Shown: positions 8,460-17,362, counted from the stretch's first letter. The stretch is DNA of 64,000 bases from Martinezella rhizogenes (GCA_013322215.1 JAAMEZ010000047.1:62001-126000); one strand, 5' to 3'. Numbers and translations are program-made. Notes: generated by a model not told the origin, from the sequence alone.

Positions 8460-9443
8460 TCACCGCCGATATTCAAATCCCAGTTTGCGTCCCAGCCGCG
8501 AGGCATAAAATTCGCCGACGATGCCGCGGCGGAAGAGCAGGACGCAAACCATAAAGACGATGCCGGTGATGATGGTGACCGGGAATTCCGAGGTGGCGAG
8601 ATAGTTTTCCAGCGTCGCCACGAATCCCGCGCCAAAAATCGGGCCGATCAGCGTGCCGATACCGCCAAGCAGGGTCATGAGTATGACCTCGCCGGACATC
8701 TGCCAGGCGACATCGGTGAGCGTCGCGAACTGGAAGACCAGCGCCTTGACCGCACCTGCAAGCCCCGCCAGCGCCGCCGACATGACGAAGGCGCCGAGCT
8801 TGTAATGCGCCACCGAATAGCCGAGCGAGATCGCCCGCTGCTCGTTCTCGCGGATCGACTTCAGGATCATGCCGAAGGGCGAATTGATGAAACGCCAGAT
8901 GATCAGCACACCGATCAGGAAAACGGCGAGGACGAAATAATACATATTGAAGGAGTTGTTGAGATCGAGGACGCCGAAGAGGTAGCCGCGCGGCACCGAC
9001 TGGATGCCGTCCTCACCTTGAGTGAACTTCGCCTGCAGGCAGAAGAAATAAAACATGTAAGAGAGCGCCAGCGTGATCATGGCGAAATAGATGCCCTGCC
9101 TGCGGATGGCGACGAAGCCCATGACGAGGCCGAGCAGCGATGCGCCGGCAACCCCGATCAGGATGCCGAGCTCTGGCGGAAGCCCCCATTCCTTCACCGC
9201 ATAAGCCGTGAAATAAGCAGCACCGCCAAAGAAAGTCGCGTGACCGAAGGACAAGAGGCCGGCATAGCCGAGCAACAGATTGAAGGCGCAGGCGAAGAGC
9301 GCGAAGCAAAGCACCTTCATGACGAAGATCGGGTAGATGAAGAACGGCGCCCAGATCAGGCCGACGAGGCCAACCACCAGCAACAGCTTCTGCACGGAAA
9401 GCTTTGGACGCTCTTTAGAACTCAAGCTGATTAATCCAGCCAT
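8460..9443 (-). CDS. livM: Branched-chain amino-acid ABC transporter permease LivM
   Basis: 327 residues, mostly hydrophobic, with about nine to ten membrane segments. The family motif GYAGLLSFGHATFFGGAAYF (near residues 58-77) and the cytoplasmic loop RENEQRAISLGYSVAHYKL that docks the ATPase are clear. It forms the inner-membrane channel with LivH. Its start lies one base beyond the livH stop, so translation of the two is probably coupled. It is the last transporter gene before a gap of 160 bases carrying two palindromic repeats. Confidence 0.9.
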   Translation of the reverse strand: MAGLISLSSKERPKLSVQKLLLVVGLVGLIWAPFFIYPIFVMKVLCFALFACAFNLLLGYAGLLSFGHATFFGGAAYFTAYAVKEWGLPPELGILIGVAGASLLGLVMGFVAIRRQGIYFAMITLALSYMFYFFCLQAKFTQGEDGIQSVPRGYLFGVLDLNNSFNMYYFVLAVFLIGVLIIWRFINSPFGMILKSIRENEQRAISLGYSVAHYKLGAFVMSAALAGLAGAVKALVFQFATLTDVAWQMSGEVILMTLLGGIGTLIGPIFGAGFVATLENYLATSEFPVTIITGIVFMVCVLLFRRGIVGEFYASRLGRKLGFEYRR

Positions 9444-9444
9444 G

Positions 9445-10332
9445 TCACGCCTCCCGACCGAAGAGGCCCGCGGGCCTCAGAAGCAGCACGATCGCCATGA
9501 TGACGAAGATGACGATGTTGGAAGCTTCCGGATAGAAGACCTTGGTCAGGCCTTCGGCGATCCCGAGCATGTAGCCTGTCACGATCGCACCCATGATCGA
9601 GCCCATGCCGCCGACGACAACAACGGCGAAGACGATGATGATCATGTTCGATCCCATCAGCGGCGAGACCTGGTAGATCGGCGCGGCGAGCACGCCGGCA
9701 AAGGCGGCAAGCGCCACGCCGAAACCGTAGGTCAGCGTCAGGAGCACCGGCACGTTGACGCCGAAGACCTGCACGAGCACGGAATTCTCGGTGGCGGCAC
9801 GCAAATAGGCGCCGAGTTTCGTCTTCTCGATCAGAAGCCAGGTGCCGATGCAGACGATCAGCGAGGCGATGACCACCCAGCCGCGATAGACGGGCAGGAA
9901 CATGAAGCCGATATTTTTCGCGCCCGCCAATTCCGTCGGAACGGCATAGGGCTGGCCGGAAGAGCCATAGAGATAGCGGAAGGTTCCCTCGATGGTCAGC
10001 GCCATGCCGAAGGTGAAGAGCAATCCGTAGAGCGGATCGATCTTGTAGAGTTGGCGCAGGCAGAGCCGCTCGACCAATGCTCCGAACAGGCCGACGATGA
10101 GCGGCGCCAGAACGAGGGCAGGCCAATAGCCGATGCCGGCATAGGCGAGCAGCAGATAGGCGGTGAAGGCGCCGAGCATATAGAGCGCGCCATGGGCGAA
10201 ATTGATGACCCTGAGCATGCCGAAGATGATCGCGAGGCCGAGGCTCAGGAGCGCATAGAAGGAGCCGTTGATGAGGCCGATCAGCAATTGACCGAGAAGC
10301 GCCTGGGCGGGGATGCCGAATATCGTCGTCAT
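9445..10332 (-). CDS. livH: Branched-chain amino-acid ABC transporter permease LivH
   Basis: 295 residues, length normal for LivH, with about eight membrane segments. Diagnostic stretches are GLINGSFYALLSLGLAIIFG near residues 18-37, VINFAHGALYMLGAF just after, and RAATENSVLVQVFGV, the EAA-like loop that contacts the ATPases. It pairs with LivM in the membrane. It begins three bases after the livF coding region ends and is read in the same direction, so the whole set is one operon. Confidence 0.9.
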   Translation of the reverse strand: MTTIFGIPAQALLGQLLIGLINGSFYALLSLGLAIIFGMLRVINFAHGALYMLGAFTAYLLLAYAGIGYWPALVLAPLIVGLFGALVERLCLRQLYKIDPLYGLLFTFGMALTIEGTFRYLYGSSGQPYAVPTELAGAKNIGFMFLPVYRGWVVIASLIVCIGTWLLIEKTKLGAYLRAATENSVLVQVFGVNVPVLLTLTYGFGVALAAFAGVLAAPIYQVSPLMGSNMIIIVFAVVVVGGMGSIMGAIVTGYMLGIAEGLTKVFYPEASNIVIFVIMAIVLLLRPAGLFGREA

Positions 10333-10335
10333 GGC

Positions 10336-11037
10336 TCAGACCCCCAGAACCTTGTGCAGCATATCCATGCGCTCGGAGAGTTCGCCGACCGGGAATTCCG
10401 AGACCATCTGGCCGTGATCCATCAGATAGAAACGATCGGCGATGCGGCTGGCGAAACGGAAATTCTGCTCGACGAGCAAGATGGTCATGCCGCGCCCTTT
10501 CAGCTTCTGCAGGACTTCGCCGATGCGCTGGACGATGACGGGCGCCAGGCCCTCGGTGGGCTCGTCGAGCAGCAGCATGCGGACGCCGGTGCGCAGGATG
10601 CGGGCCATGGCGAGCATCTGCTGTTCGCCACCCGAGAGCCTGGTGCCGACGCTATTGCGCCGCTCATGCAGATTGGGAAACAGCTCGAAGATCTCATCGA
10701 GCGTCATGCCGCCCGGTGCCACGACCGGCGGCAGCATCAGGTTTTCATAGACGCTGAGGGTCGAGAAGATCCCGCGCTCTTCCGGCACGAAACCGATGCC
10801 CTGATGCGCCGTCTTATGCAGCGGCACCTGCATCATATCCCTGCCGGCGAAGGCGATCCTGCCCTTGCGAGCGCGGACGATGCCGACGATCGTGCGCAAT
10901 GTCGTCGTCTTGCCGACGCCGTTGCGGCCGAGGATGGTAATGGTCTCCCCCTCGCCGACCTTCATGTCGACGCCGTGCAGAATATGACTCTCGCCATACC
11001 AGGCATTGAGACCCTGAACTTCCAGAAGCGGCGCCAT
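10336..11037 (-). CDS. livF: Branched-chain amino-acid ABC transporter ATP-binding protein LivF
   Basis: 233 residues, the normal LivF size. It has the Walker A motif GRNGVGKT (about 38-45), the ABC signature LSGGEQQMLAMAR (about 136-148), Walker B MLLLDEPTEGLAP (about 155-167) and the switch histidine region LLVEQN. It energises transport together with LivG. The coding frame stays open far upstream inside livG, but the ATG at 11037, two bases after the livG stop, gives the normal protein beginning MAPLLEVQGLNAWYGES. Confidence 0.92.
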   Translation of the reverse strand: MAPLLEVQGLNAWYGESHILHGVDMKVGEGETITILGRNGVGKTTTLRTIVGIVRARKGRIAFAGRDMMQVPLHKTAHQGIGFVPEERGIFSTLSVYENLMLPPVVAPGGMTLDEIFELFPNLHERRNSVGTRLSGGEQQMLAMARILRTGVRMLLLDEPTEGLAPVIVQRIGEVLQKLKGRGMTILLVEQNFRFASRIADRFYLMDHGQMVSEFPVGELSERMDMLHKVLGV

Positions 11038-11039
11038 GG

Positions 11040-11822
11040 TCAAGCCTCCTCCGTGCCCATGTAGGCTTCGCGAACGCGCGGGTCTCGGCTGACGGTGGCA
11101 TAGTCGCCCTGGGCGAGGATCTCGCCGCGCTGCAGCACTGTGACATGGTGGCAGATATCGGCAACGACCGAGAGATTGTGCTCCACCATGAGCACAGCCC
11201 TGTCGCGGGCGACATCGCGGATAATGGCGGAGACGGTGTTCACGTCTTCCAGCCCCATGCCGGCCATCGGTTCGTCGAGCAACAGCACCTTCGGATCGAG
11301 CGCAAGCGTCGTTGCGATCTCCAGCACCCGCTTGCGGCCGTAGGAAAGATCGGCGGCGATGGCATTCCGCTCCTTCGAGAGGCCGACGGAGGCAATGAGC
11401 TGTTCGGCCCGCGCATTGAGACTGTCGAGCGCCGACAGCGGCCGCCAGAACTGGTGGGCGAGATTGTTTGGCCGCTGCAACGCGACGCGGACATTGTCCA
11501 GCACCGTCAGATGCGGAAAGACAGCGGAAATCTGGAAGGAGCGCACGAGCCCCATGCGCGCGACCTTGTCGGGTCTTGTCTTGGTAATATCGGTGCCGAG
11601 CAGCATGATCGTGCCGTGCGTCGGCTGCAGGAACTTGGTGAGCAGGTTGAACACCGTCGTCTTGCCGGCGCCGTTCGGGCCGATCAGCGCGTGGACCTGT
11701 GCGTGGTGGACGTCGAGATCGACATTCTTGACGGCGGTGAAGCCGCCGAAATCGCGGCGCAGTCCCCGGGCGGACAAAACCACCCGGGGCTCTTCCTGCA
11801 GATGTGTAGCTGACATCGCCAT
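11040..11822 (-). CDS. livG: Branched-chain amino-acid ABC transporter ATP-binding protein LivG
   Basis: 260 residues. Walker A is GPNGAGKT (near residues 45-52), the signature motif is LSYGRKRVLEIA as is usual for LivG, Walker B is VLLLDEPMAGMG, and the switch histidine is in MVEHNLSVV. It forms the ATPase pair with LivF. Start: MAMSATHLQEE; the internal ATG two codons later is an equal candidate. It follows the binding-protein gene by 15 bases and overlaps nothing, as expected for the second gene of the liv operon. Confidence 0.92.
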   Translation of the reverse strand: MAMSATHLQEEPRVVLSARGLRRDFGGFTAVKNVDLDVHHAQVHALIGPNGAGKTTVFNLLTKFLQPTHGTIMLLGTDITKTRPDKVARMGLVRSFQISAVFPHLTVLDNVRVALQRPNNLAHQFWRPLSALDSLNARAEQLIASVGLSKERNAIAADLSYGRKRVLEIATTLALDPKVLLLDEPMAGMGLEDVNTVSAIIRDVARDRAVLMVEHNLSVVADICHHVTVLQRGEILAQGDYATVSRDPRVREAYMGTEEA

Positions 11823-11837
11823 GGGCCGGTCCGAGCC

Positions 11838-13046
11838 CTATTGCTTGACGAGGTCGCAGCCGCTCTTGGCTGGGTCGATATAGGCTTCCTTGCCCGGGAT
11901 CGTCGCCAGCACGTTGAAGTAATCCCACGGCTCCTTGCTCTCCTCAGGCTTCTTGACCTGAAGCAGATACATGTCGTGGATCATGCGGCCGTTGGCGCCG
12001 ACCGTGCCGCCGCGACCGAAGAAATCGTCGACGGGCATTTCGTGCAGTTCCTTGGCGACGGCCTCGGTATCATCAGTGCCGGCCTTCTGCACCGCCTTCA
12101 GATACTGCATCACGGCAGAATAGGTGCCGGCATGGATCATGTTCGGCATCTTGCCGGTACGGGCAAAGAAGCGCTTGCCGAATTCGCGGCTCTTGTCGTC
12201 GAGGTTCCAGTAATAGCCTTCCGTCAGCGTCAGGCCTTGCGCCGCCTGCAGGCCGAGGCCGTGCACTTCGGCCAGCGTGAAGAGCAGTGCCGCCAGATGC
12301 TGGCCGCCCTGGGTAATGCCGAATTCGGAGGCCTGCTTGATGGCGTTTGAGGTGTCGAGGCCGGCATTGGCGAGGCCGATGACCTTCGCGCCCGACGACT
12401 GCGCCTGCAGCAGGAAGGACGAGAAATCATTCGTCGACAACGGATGGCGGACGGAACCAAGGACCTTGCCGCCGCTTGCCTTGACGAAATCGCTGGTCTG
12501 CTGCTCCAGCGAATAGCCGAAAGCGTAGTCGGCGGTCAGGAAGAACCAGGTGTCGCCACCCTGTTTGACCAGCGCGCCGCCTGTGCCGACGGCGAGAGCA
12601 TGGGTGTCATAGGCCCAATGGAAGCCATAGGGCGAGCATTGCTTGCCGGTAAGATCGGTCGTTGCGGCACCCGTGACGATATCGATCTTCTTCTTTTCCT
12701 TGGCGACCGCCTGCACGGCCAGCGCGACGGAAGAGGTCGTCAGCTCCATGATGGCGTCGACATGATCCTGGTCATACCATTGGCGGGCAATGTTGGAGGC
12801 GATATCGGGCTTGTTCTGGTGATCGGCATCGATGATCTCGATCGGCACGCCAAGAACCTTGCCGCCAAAGTCCTCGGCGGCCATCTTGGCAGCCTCGACC
12901 GACGACTTGCCGCCGAAGTCCGCATAGACGCCGGACTGGTCGTTGAGGATGCCGATCTTGACGACACCATCGGATGCACCGGCGGCGAAAGCCGCGGTGC
13001 TGGCTGCAAGCAGAAATGCAAGGGATGCAATAAGACTCTTTCGCAT
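11838..13046 (-). CDS. livK: Periplasmic branched-chain amino-acid (or amide) binding protein LivK-like
   Basis: 402 residues with a signal peptide MRKSLIASLAFLLAASTAAFA (cleavage after about residue 21), then the class I periplasmic-binding fold (Peripla_BP_6) starting GVVKIGILNDQSGVYADFGG. It delivers ligand to the LivHMGF transporter. The start at 13046 gives the signal peptide and has GGAGAGGAC just upstream; a longer open frame exists but adds a non-secretory extension. The ligand is not read from sequence alone: family members take branched-chain amino acids, amides or aromatic compounds. The valine-catabolic genes downstream favour a branched-chain substrate. Confidence 0.85.
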   Translation of the reverse strand: MRKSLIASLAFLLAASTAAFAAGASDGVVKIGILNDQSGVYADFGGKSSVEAAKMAAEDFGGKVLGVPIEIIDADHQNKPDIASNIARQWYDQDHVDAIMELTTSSVALAVQAVAKEKKKIDIVTGAATTDLTGKQCSPYGFHWAYDTHALAVGTGGALVKQGGDTWFFLTADYAFGYSLEQQTSDFVKASGGKVLGSVRHPLSTNDFSSFLLQAQSSGAKVIGLANAGLDTSNAIKQASEFGITQGGQHLAALLFTLAEVHGLGLQAAQGLTLTEGYYWNLDDKSREFGKRFFARTGKMPNMIHAGTYSAVMQYLKAVQKAGTDDTEAVAKELHEMPVDDFFGRGGTVGANGRMIHDMYLLQVKKPEESKEPWDYFNVLATIPGKEAYIDPAKSGCDLVKQ

Positions 13047-13080
13047 GTCCTCTCCTCCCAGAGATTTGGCAAAAACGAAT

Positions 13081-13098
13081 CTGTTCAAAATTGGCCAG
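13081..13098. promoter_or_regulatory. Degenerate copy of the LysR-region palindrome
   Basis: CTGTTCA-AAAT-TGGCCAG: the left arm is identical to that at 13191-13208, the right arm matches at five of seven positions. It lies 35 bases upstream of the livK start, consistent with an activator or repressor site for the liv operon. Confidence 0.4.
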
Positions 13099-13190
13099 CC
13101 GCTTTCCTCAAAACGACTTTTCCCGAGAGGCAAGATCACGGAATTCGCGCGTTGACGCAAGTCGCGATTGCAACTAATTCCAAACAAGGT

Positions 13191-13208
13191 CTGTTCATTT
13201 TTGAACAG
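13191..13208. promoter_or_regulatory. Perfect palindrome next to the lysR start (candidate operator)
   Basis: CTGTTCA-TTTT-TGAACAG, 7-bp arms with a 4-base spacer, ending 11 bases before the LysR start codon and close to its ribosome site. LysR proteins commonly bind a dyad in front of their own gene to autoregulate and control the divergent gene, here the liv operon. Confidence 0.5.
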
Positions 13209-13219
13209 AGGAGAGAGGC

Positions 13220-14146
13220 ATGAAGCGCACGCCGCATTTTACCTGGGACGATCTGCAGTTCTTCCTCGCCGTCGCCAGAACGGGGCAACTTTCGACCGCC
13301 GCACGCCAATTGCGCAGCAGCCATGCCACGGTCTCGCGCCGTATCGACCGGCTGGAATTCGCCTTGAAAGTCAAGCTCTTCGAGCGCAATCCACGCGGCT
13401 ATATGCTGACCAGCATGGGACAACGCTTCGTCGATACCGCTGAGCACATGGAGCAGGAAACGGAACGTCTTCGCGCCGATCTTTCTGCAGGATCGGCGGC
13501 ACAACGGGGTGTTGTGCGCATCAGCGCGCCGGAGGGTTTTTCAAACTTCTTCTTCACCGGCGTCCTGCCCGAATTCACCGCCAGGCATCCGAACATTTCC
13601 CTCGAACTGATCACCATCCAGCAGATCATGTCGCTCTCGCGCAAGGAGGCCGATATCGTCGTGGTGCTCGACCCGCCGAAGGCCGGACCCTATTTCACCG
13701 AAAAGCTCACCGACTATCATCTGCAGGTTTATGGATCGCGCGATTACCTCGCCCGTCATCCGACGATCGAAAGCCGTGACGATCTGCCTGACTTCGCCTT
13801 CATCGGCTATATCGAGGATATGATCTTTGCGCCGGGCCTGGACTATCTCGACGACGTCCATCCCCGCATCAGGCCGCAATTCCAAAGCTCGAGCATCTTT
13901 GCACAGCTGACGGCGACGAAGAATGGCCAAGGGCTCTGCGTACTGCCGTTCTTCATCGCCGGCAAGCATCCGGATCTGCAGGTCGTCCTGCCGCATGAGG
14001 TGGATCTCAGGCGCCACTACTGGATCACCTGCCACCGCGATCTGCGCCAATCGCCGCGCGTGCGCACCGTCATCGATTTTCTGGCAGAGGCCGTGCACAA
14101 GAACGCTCCGGCCTTTCTGGGGCCTTGGAGACGTACCGAGAGCTGA
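13220..14146 (+). CDS. LysR-family transcriptional regulator
   Basis: 308 residues. The N-terminal winged helix-turn-helix (about residues 8-67) contains FFLAVARTGQLSTAARQL and ATVSRRIDRLE, followed by a LysR substrate-binding domain. It is divergent from livK with 173 bases between the starts, and a perfect palindrome CTGTTCA-N4-TGAACAG lies just before it, so it probably regulates itself and the liv/valine cluster; this is inferred from position. The ribosome site GAGGAGAGAGG precedes the ATG. It is convergent with galE, the stops being 11 bases apart. Confidence 0.85.
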   Translation: MKRTPHFTWDDLQFFLAVARTGQLSTAARQLRSSHATVSRRIDRLEFALKVKLFERNPRGYMLTSMGQRFVDTAEHMEQETERLRADLSAGSAAQRGVVRISAPEGFSNFFFTGVLPEFTARHPNISLELITIQQIMSLSRKEADIVVVLDPPKAGPYFTEKLTDYHLQVYGSRDYLARHPTIESRDDLPDFAFIGYIEDMIFAPGLDYLDDVHPRIRPQFQSSSIFAQLTATKNGQGLCVLPFFIAGKHPDLQVVLPHEVDLRRHYWITCHRDLRQSPRVRTVIDFLAEAVHKNAPAFLGPWRRTES

Positions 14147-14157
14147 AGCCGCTCCGG

Positions 14158-15195
14158 CTACCGCATACTTGGAGCGGCATAGACCTTGCTGAGCCCGGCG
14201 GCATCGAAGCTTGCCCGCTCTGCGAGGCGAAGCTCCCAATCCAGCGAGGAGCGCACGATCGCTTCCAGACTGTCGTATTTCGGCGCCCAGCCCAATTCGC
14301 GACAGGCCAGTGTCGCGTCTGCGACGATGCTCGCCATATCGCCGGGCCGGCGCGGGGCGATATGGATGCGGAAGGCGCGGCCATGGATGCGCATGACCAT
14401 GTTGAGCACGTCGAGCACGGAATAACCGTGGCCATAGCCGCAATTGGCGACCAGTGACCGGCCGCCATCGCGCAGATGCCGCAAGGCCATGAGATGCGCG
14501 TCAACGAGATCGCTGACGTGGATGTAGTCGCGGACCCCGGTGCCGTCATGCGTCGGATAGTCCGTGCCGTAGATATCCACCTGACGGCGGCGGCCAAGGG
14601 CTGCCTCGCAGGCGACCTTGATGAGATGGGTGGCCCCGTCAGTCGACTGACCGGCGCGTCCCTCGGGATCGGCGCCGGCGACATTGAAATAACGCAGCGC
14701 CACATAGCGGAAATCATAGGCCGCGGCAGCATCGCGCAGCATCAGTTCCGACATCAGCTTGGATTGGCCATAGGGGGATTCGGGCCGCAGCGGCGCATTT
14801 TCGATGACCGGCCGATCCGCGGGCTGCTGACCATAGACGGCAGCCGTGGACGAAAAGACGAAATGGCGAATGCCGGCCCTAACGGCGGCGCTCATCAGGA
14901 TACGGGTCTTGCCGGTATTGTTCTCATAATAGGCGAGAGGATCCTCGATCGACATCGGCACGACGGCCGAGCCGGCGAAGTGGATGATGGCCTCTATGTC
15001 GTTCTCGGCGAAAATCTGACAGAGCAGCGCTTCGTCGGCGACATCGCCGAGATAGAAGCGGGCAGCCGGCGGGACCGCCCAGCGAAAGCCTGTGGAAAGG
15101 CAATCGAGAACGACAACGTCCTCGCCCGCATCAAGCAATCTCCAGACCATGTGGCTGCCGATATATCCGGCTCCGCCCGTCACCAACACCGTCAT
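14158..15195 (-). CDS. galE: UDP-glucose 4-epimerase
   Basis: 345 residues. It interconverts UDP-glucose and UDP-galactose, supplying galactose for surface polysaccharides; in rhizobia the equivalent is also called exoB. The NAD-binding VTGGAGYIGSHM is at residues 4-15, the catalytic SSTAAVYG is near 117-124 and the YGQSK (YxxxK) motif near 142-146, followed by the typical ALRYFNVAGADPEGR. The start at 15195 places the Rossmann strand immediately after the initiator; the upstream ATG adds six residues without homology. It stands alone, with a 430-base intergenic region on its upstream side. Confidence 0.92.
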   Translation of the reverse strand: MTVLVTGGAGYIGSHMVWRLLDAGEDVVVLDCLSTGFRWAVPPAARFYLGDVADEALLCQIFAENDIEAIIHFAGSAVVPMSIEDPLAYYENNTGKTRILMSAAVRAGIRHFVFSSTAAVYGQQPADRPVIENAPLRPESPYGQSKLMSELMLRDAAAAYDFRYVALRYFNVAGADPEGRAGQSTDGATHLIKVACEAALGRRRQVDIYGTDYPTHDGTGVRDYIHVSDLVDAHLMALRHLRDGGRSLVANCGYGHGYSVLDVLNMVMRIHGRAFRIHIAPRRPGDMASIVADATLACRELGWAPKYDSLEAIVRSSLDWELRLAERASFDAAGLSKVYAAPSMR

Positions 15196-15377
15196 TCTTC
15201 GCGTCCCCGCCAAGTCTTGTCGGCGATATATGAGGCCGCTTCTCCTGCGAAATTGATTAAAAGCGGGAGGTGGGGCGGGAAAGATTGCGGGAATGGTTAG
15301 GGTGGTCTTTCGCGGATCGATTGCATTTTATGGATTGGGTGCGCGATCGCTATTGTGATGTACCTGGAGAGTGTTCA

Positions 15378-15560
15378 CCCCCCTCTGTCACTTCGTGACA
15401 TCTTCCCCACAAGGGGAGATTGGTCGCCTGTAGCACCGCCCTACCTCAAACCAATATTGTATCCGCAGAAGCTGAAGCGCGTCCTATTGTTAAGGACAGC
15501 TACAAACTCCCAACGATCTCCCCCCTCGTGGGGGAGATGTCGCGACAGCGACAGAGGGGG
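15378..15560. repeat. Pair of inverted palindromic repeats upstream of galE
   Basis: The left unit (15378-15420) reads CCCCCCTCTGTC, a short TCACTTCGTGA hairpin, then CTTCCCC..GGGGAG; the right unit (15516-15560) is the same element in opposite orientation, ATCTCCCCCC..GGGGGAGAT then GTCGCGACAGCGACAGAGGGGG. Around 95 bases separate them. The rest of the 15196-15625 interval shows no gene; the repeats are its only structure. This resembles other short mobile palindromes of rhizobial genomes. Confidence 0.7.
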
Positions 15561-15625
15561 TCAGAGGTGCAGCAATCGAGAAGATGCCTTTCCGCCGTAG
15601 GGCCGGGCGAACCAAAGCCCCCGCA

Positions 15626-16792
15626 TCACAAACTTAGAATATACCGGCTCAACCTTTCCGCGGCATCGGCCACCTGCACGGGATCGCGCAGGAAGCAGGC
15701 GCGCATGAACAGCTCGCCACCCTTTCCAAAGGCCGTTCCGGGCGCCAGGCCGACGCCGGTCTTGTCGACGATGTCGATGGCGGCCCTGCGGCTGTCGGTG
15801 ACGCCGTCGATCCGGAGGAAGGAATAGAGCGCGCCATCCGGCTTCAAGGTCTGCACGCGGTTGGTGGCGATCAGCGCGTCGCAGAGGATATCGCGCGAGC
15901 GGGTCGCCTTGGCGATGTTGGAGCGGACGAAATCATCGCCCTCGTTCAGTGCGGCAACGGCACCCTTCTGCATGAATTGCGCGACACCCGAGGTCGAATA
16001 TTGCACGAGGTTTTCGATCACCTGTCCGAGCTCGGCCGGTGCGACGATCCAGCCGACGCGCCAGCCGGTCATCGACCAGTTCTTCGAGAAGGAATTGACG
16101 AAGAGGATCTTGTCGTCGGCTTCCTTCACATCGAGGAAACTCGGCGCGCGGCCGCCGGCATAATAGTAGAGCGCATAGATCTCGTCGGCCATGATCCAGA
16201 GATCGTGCTTGCGCGCCAAGGCAAGAATATCGCGGAGATCCTGATGGCTCGCCGTCCAGCCTGTGGGGTTGGACGGGGTATTGATGAACAGGCCCTTTGT
16301 CTTGGGCGTAATCGCCGCTTCCAACCGATCGAGATCGAGCGACCATTTGCCGTGCTCGAACTGCAAGGGCACGGCAACGGAGCGGGCACCCGCGATCTCG
16401 AGCGCGGCGGCAATGTTCGGCCAGGCCGGGGAGAGATAGACCATCTCGTCGCCGGGAGAGGTGATCGCCTGCACGGACAGCTGGATCGCCTGCATGCCGG
16501 AGCCGACGACATAGAAATTGTCCATCGGCAGCGACGTGCCGAAATGCCGGCCATAGTAGTCGGCGAGTGCCTGGCGTAGCTCCGGAATGCCGCGCTGCCA
16601 GGTGTAGAAGGTCTCACCGGCATTGAGCGACGCCATGGCGGCACGGTTGATGAAATCCGGCGTCGGCAGATCGCCCTCGCCGACCCAAAGCGGCAACAGG
16701 CCATCGCGGCCGCGGGCATAATTGACCACTTCGACGATCCCGCTTTCGGGTGCTGCGAGTGCGCGCGGGCTGAGGCTGTTCAGTATCGACAT
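15626..16792 (-). CDS. Pyridoxal-phosphate-dependent aminotransferase, class I/II
   Basis: 388 residues of aminotransferase fold type I. The substrate-side VGEGDLPTPDFI and YTWQRGIPELRQALADYY motifs precede the PLP-lysine motif NSFSKNWSMTGWRVGW (near residues 231-246), and the conserved arginine region is in the C-terminal GELFMRACFL. Substrate is not certain; relatives act on aspartate, aromatic or branched-chain amino acids. The start at 16792 (MSILNSLSPRA) is preferred over an upstream in-frame start that adds 15 basic residues. No adjacent gene explains the substrate: mscL lies upstream on the same strand but is separated by a terminator-like hairpin. Confidence 0.85.
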   Translation of the reverse strand: MSILNSLSPRALAAPESGIVEVVNYARGRDGLLPLWVGEGDLPTPDFINRAAMASLNAGETFYTWQRGIPELRQALADYYGRHFGTSLPMDNFYVVGSGMQAIQLSVQAITSPGDEMVYLSPAWPNIAAALEIAGARSVAVPLQFEHGKWSLDLDRLEAAITPKTKGLFINTPSNPTGWTASHQDLRDILALARKHDLWIMADEIYALYYYAGGRAPSFLDVKEADDKILFVNSFSKNWSMTGWRVGWIVAPAELGQVIENLVQYSTSGVAQFMQKGAVAALNEGDDFVRSNIAKATRSRDILCDALIATNRVQTLKPDGALYSFLRIDGVTDSRRAAIDIVDKTGVGLAPGTAFGKGGELFMRACFLRDPVQVADAAERLSRYILSL

Positions 16793-16882
16793 GCAAAGTC
16801 TCCGGTTTCTGCCTTCATAAAGCAGAGCGGCGGACAAATCCCATGACTTTGCCTTAGCGACTGATCGATTTTGGTGATGAAT

Positions 16883-16914
16883 AAAGCCCCGGCCCTTGTA
16901 GAGACCGAGGCTTT
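16883..16914 (-). terminator. Intrinsic terminator of mscL
   Basis: AAAGCCCCGG (16883-16892) pairs with CCGAGGCTTT (16905-16914) with one mismatch and a 12-base loop. On the minus strand the stem ends in CTTTATTC. It lies between mscL and the downstream aminotransferase. Confidence 0.65.
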
Positions 16915-16936
16915 GAAAGAGGTTGAACTGTACCTA

Positions 16937-17362
16937 TCAGCGCTTCGCGAGAAGATCGCGGATTTCCGTCAGCAGCTGGACGTCGGCCGGCGGCGGCGCT
17001 GCCTCGGCGACCTTCTCTTCCTTGCGCGCGACCTGGGCCTGCAACGCATTCACGCCCTTGACCATGAGGAAGATGATCCAGGCGAGGATCAGGAAGTTGA
17101 TAAGGACGGTGATGAAGCTACCGTAGGCGAGAACCGCGCCCTGGGCGCGGGCCGCAGCAAGCGTCGGTGCGTTGACCCCCGAGGCAAGGCCGACGAAGTA
17201 GTTCGAGAAATCGAAGCCACCGAAAATCGCGCCGACGATCGGCATGATGATATCGTCAACCAGCGATTTAACGATGCCACCGAAAGCGCCGCCAATGATC
17301 ACGCCGACTGCGAGATCCATGACATTGCCACGGGCGATAAATGCCTTGAATTCATTAAGCAT
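16937..17362 (-). CDS. mscL: Large-conductance mechanosensitive channel
   Basis: 141 residues, close to the family norm. MscL is the pentameric inner-membrane pore that opens under osmotic downshock. The amphipathic N-terminus and TM1 signature NVMDLAVGVIIGGAFGGIV occupy about residues 13-31, followed by the periplasmic loop, TM2 FITVLINFLILAWIIFLMVKG (near 82-102) and the C-terminal helix LLTEIRDLLAKR. A terminator-like hairpin follows. Confidence 0.96.
   Translation of the reverse strand: MLNEFKAFIARGNVMDLAVGVIIGGAFGGIVKSLVDDIIMPIVGAIFGGFDFSNYFVGLASGVNAPTLAAARAQGAVLAYGSFITVLINFLILAWIIFLMVKGVNALQAQVARKEEKVAEAAPPPADVQLLTEIRDLLAKR

Noticed and set aside
9337..11064. A 575-codon open frame on the plus strand opposite livM-livH-livF
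   Set aside because: Rich in His, Asp, Glu and Arg as expected for the complement of membrane-protein codons; no domain and it crosses three real genes.
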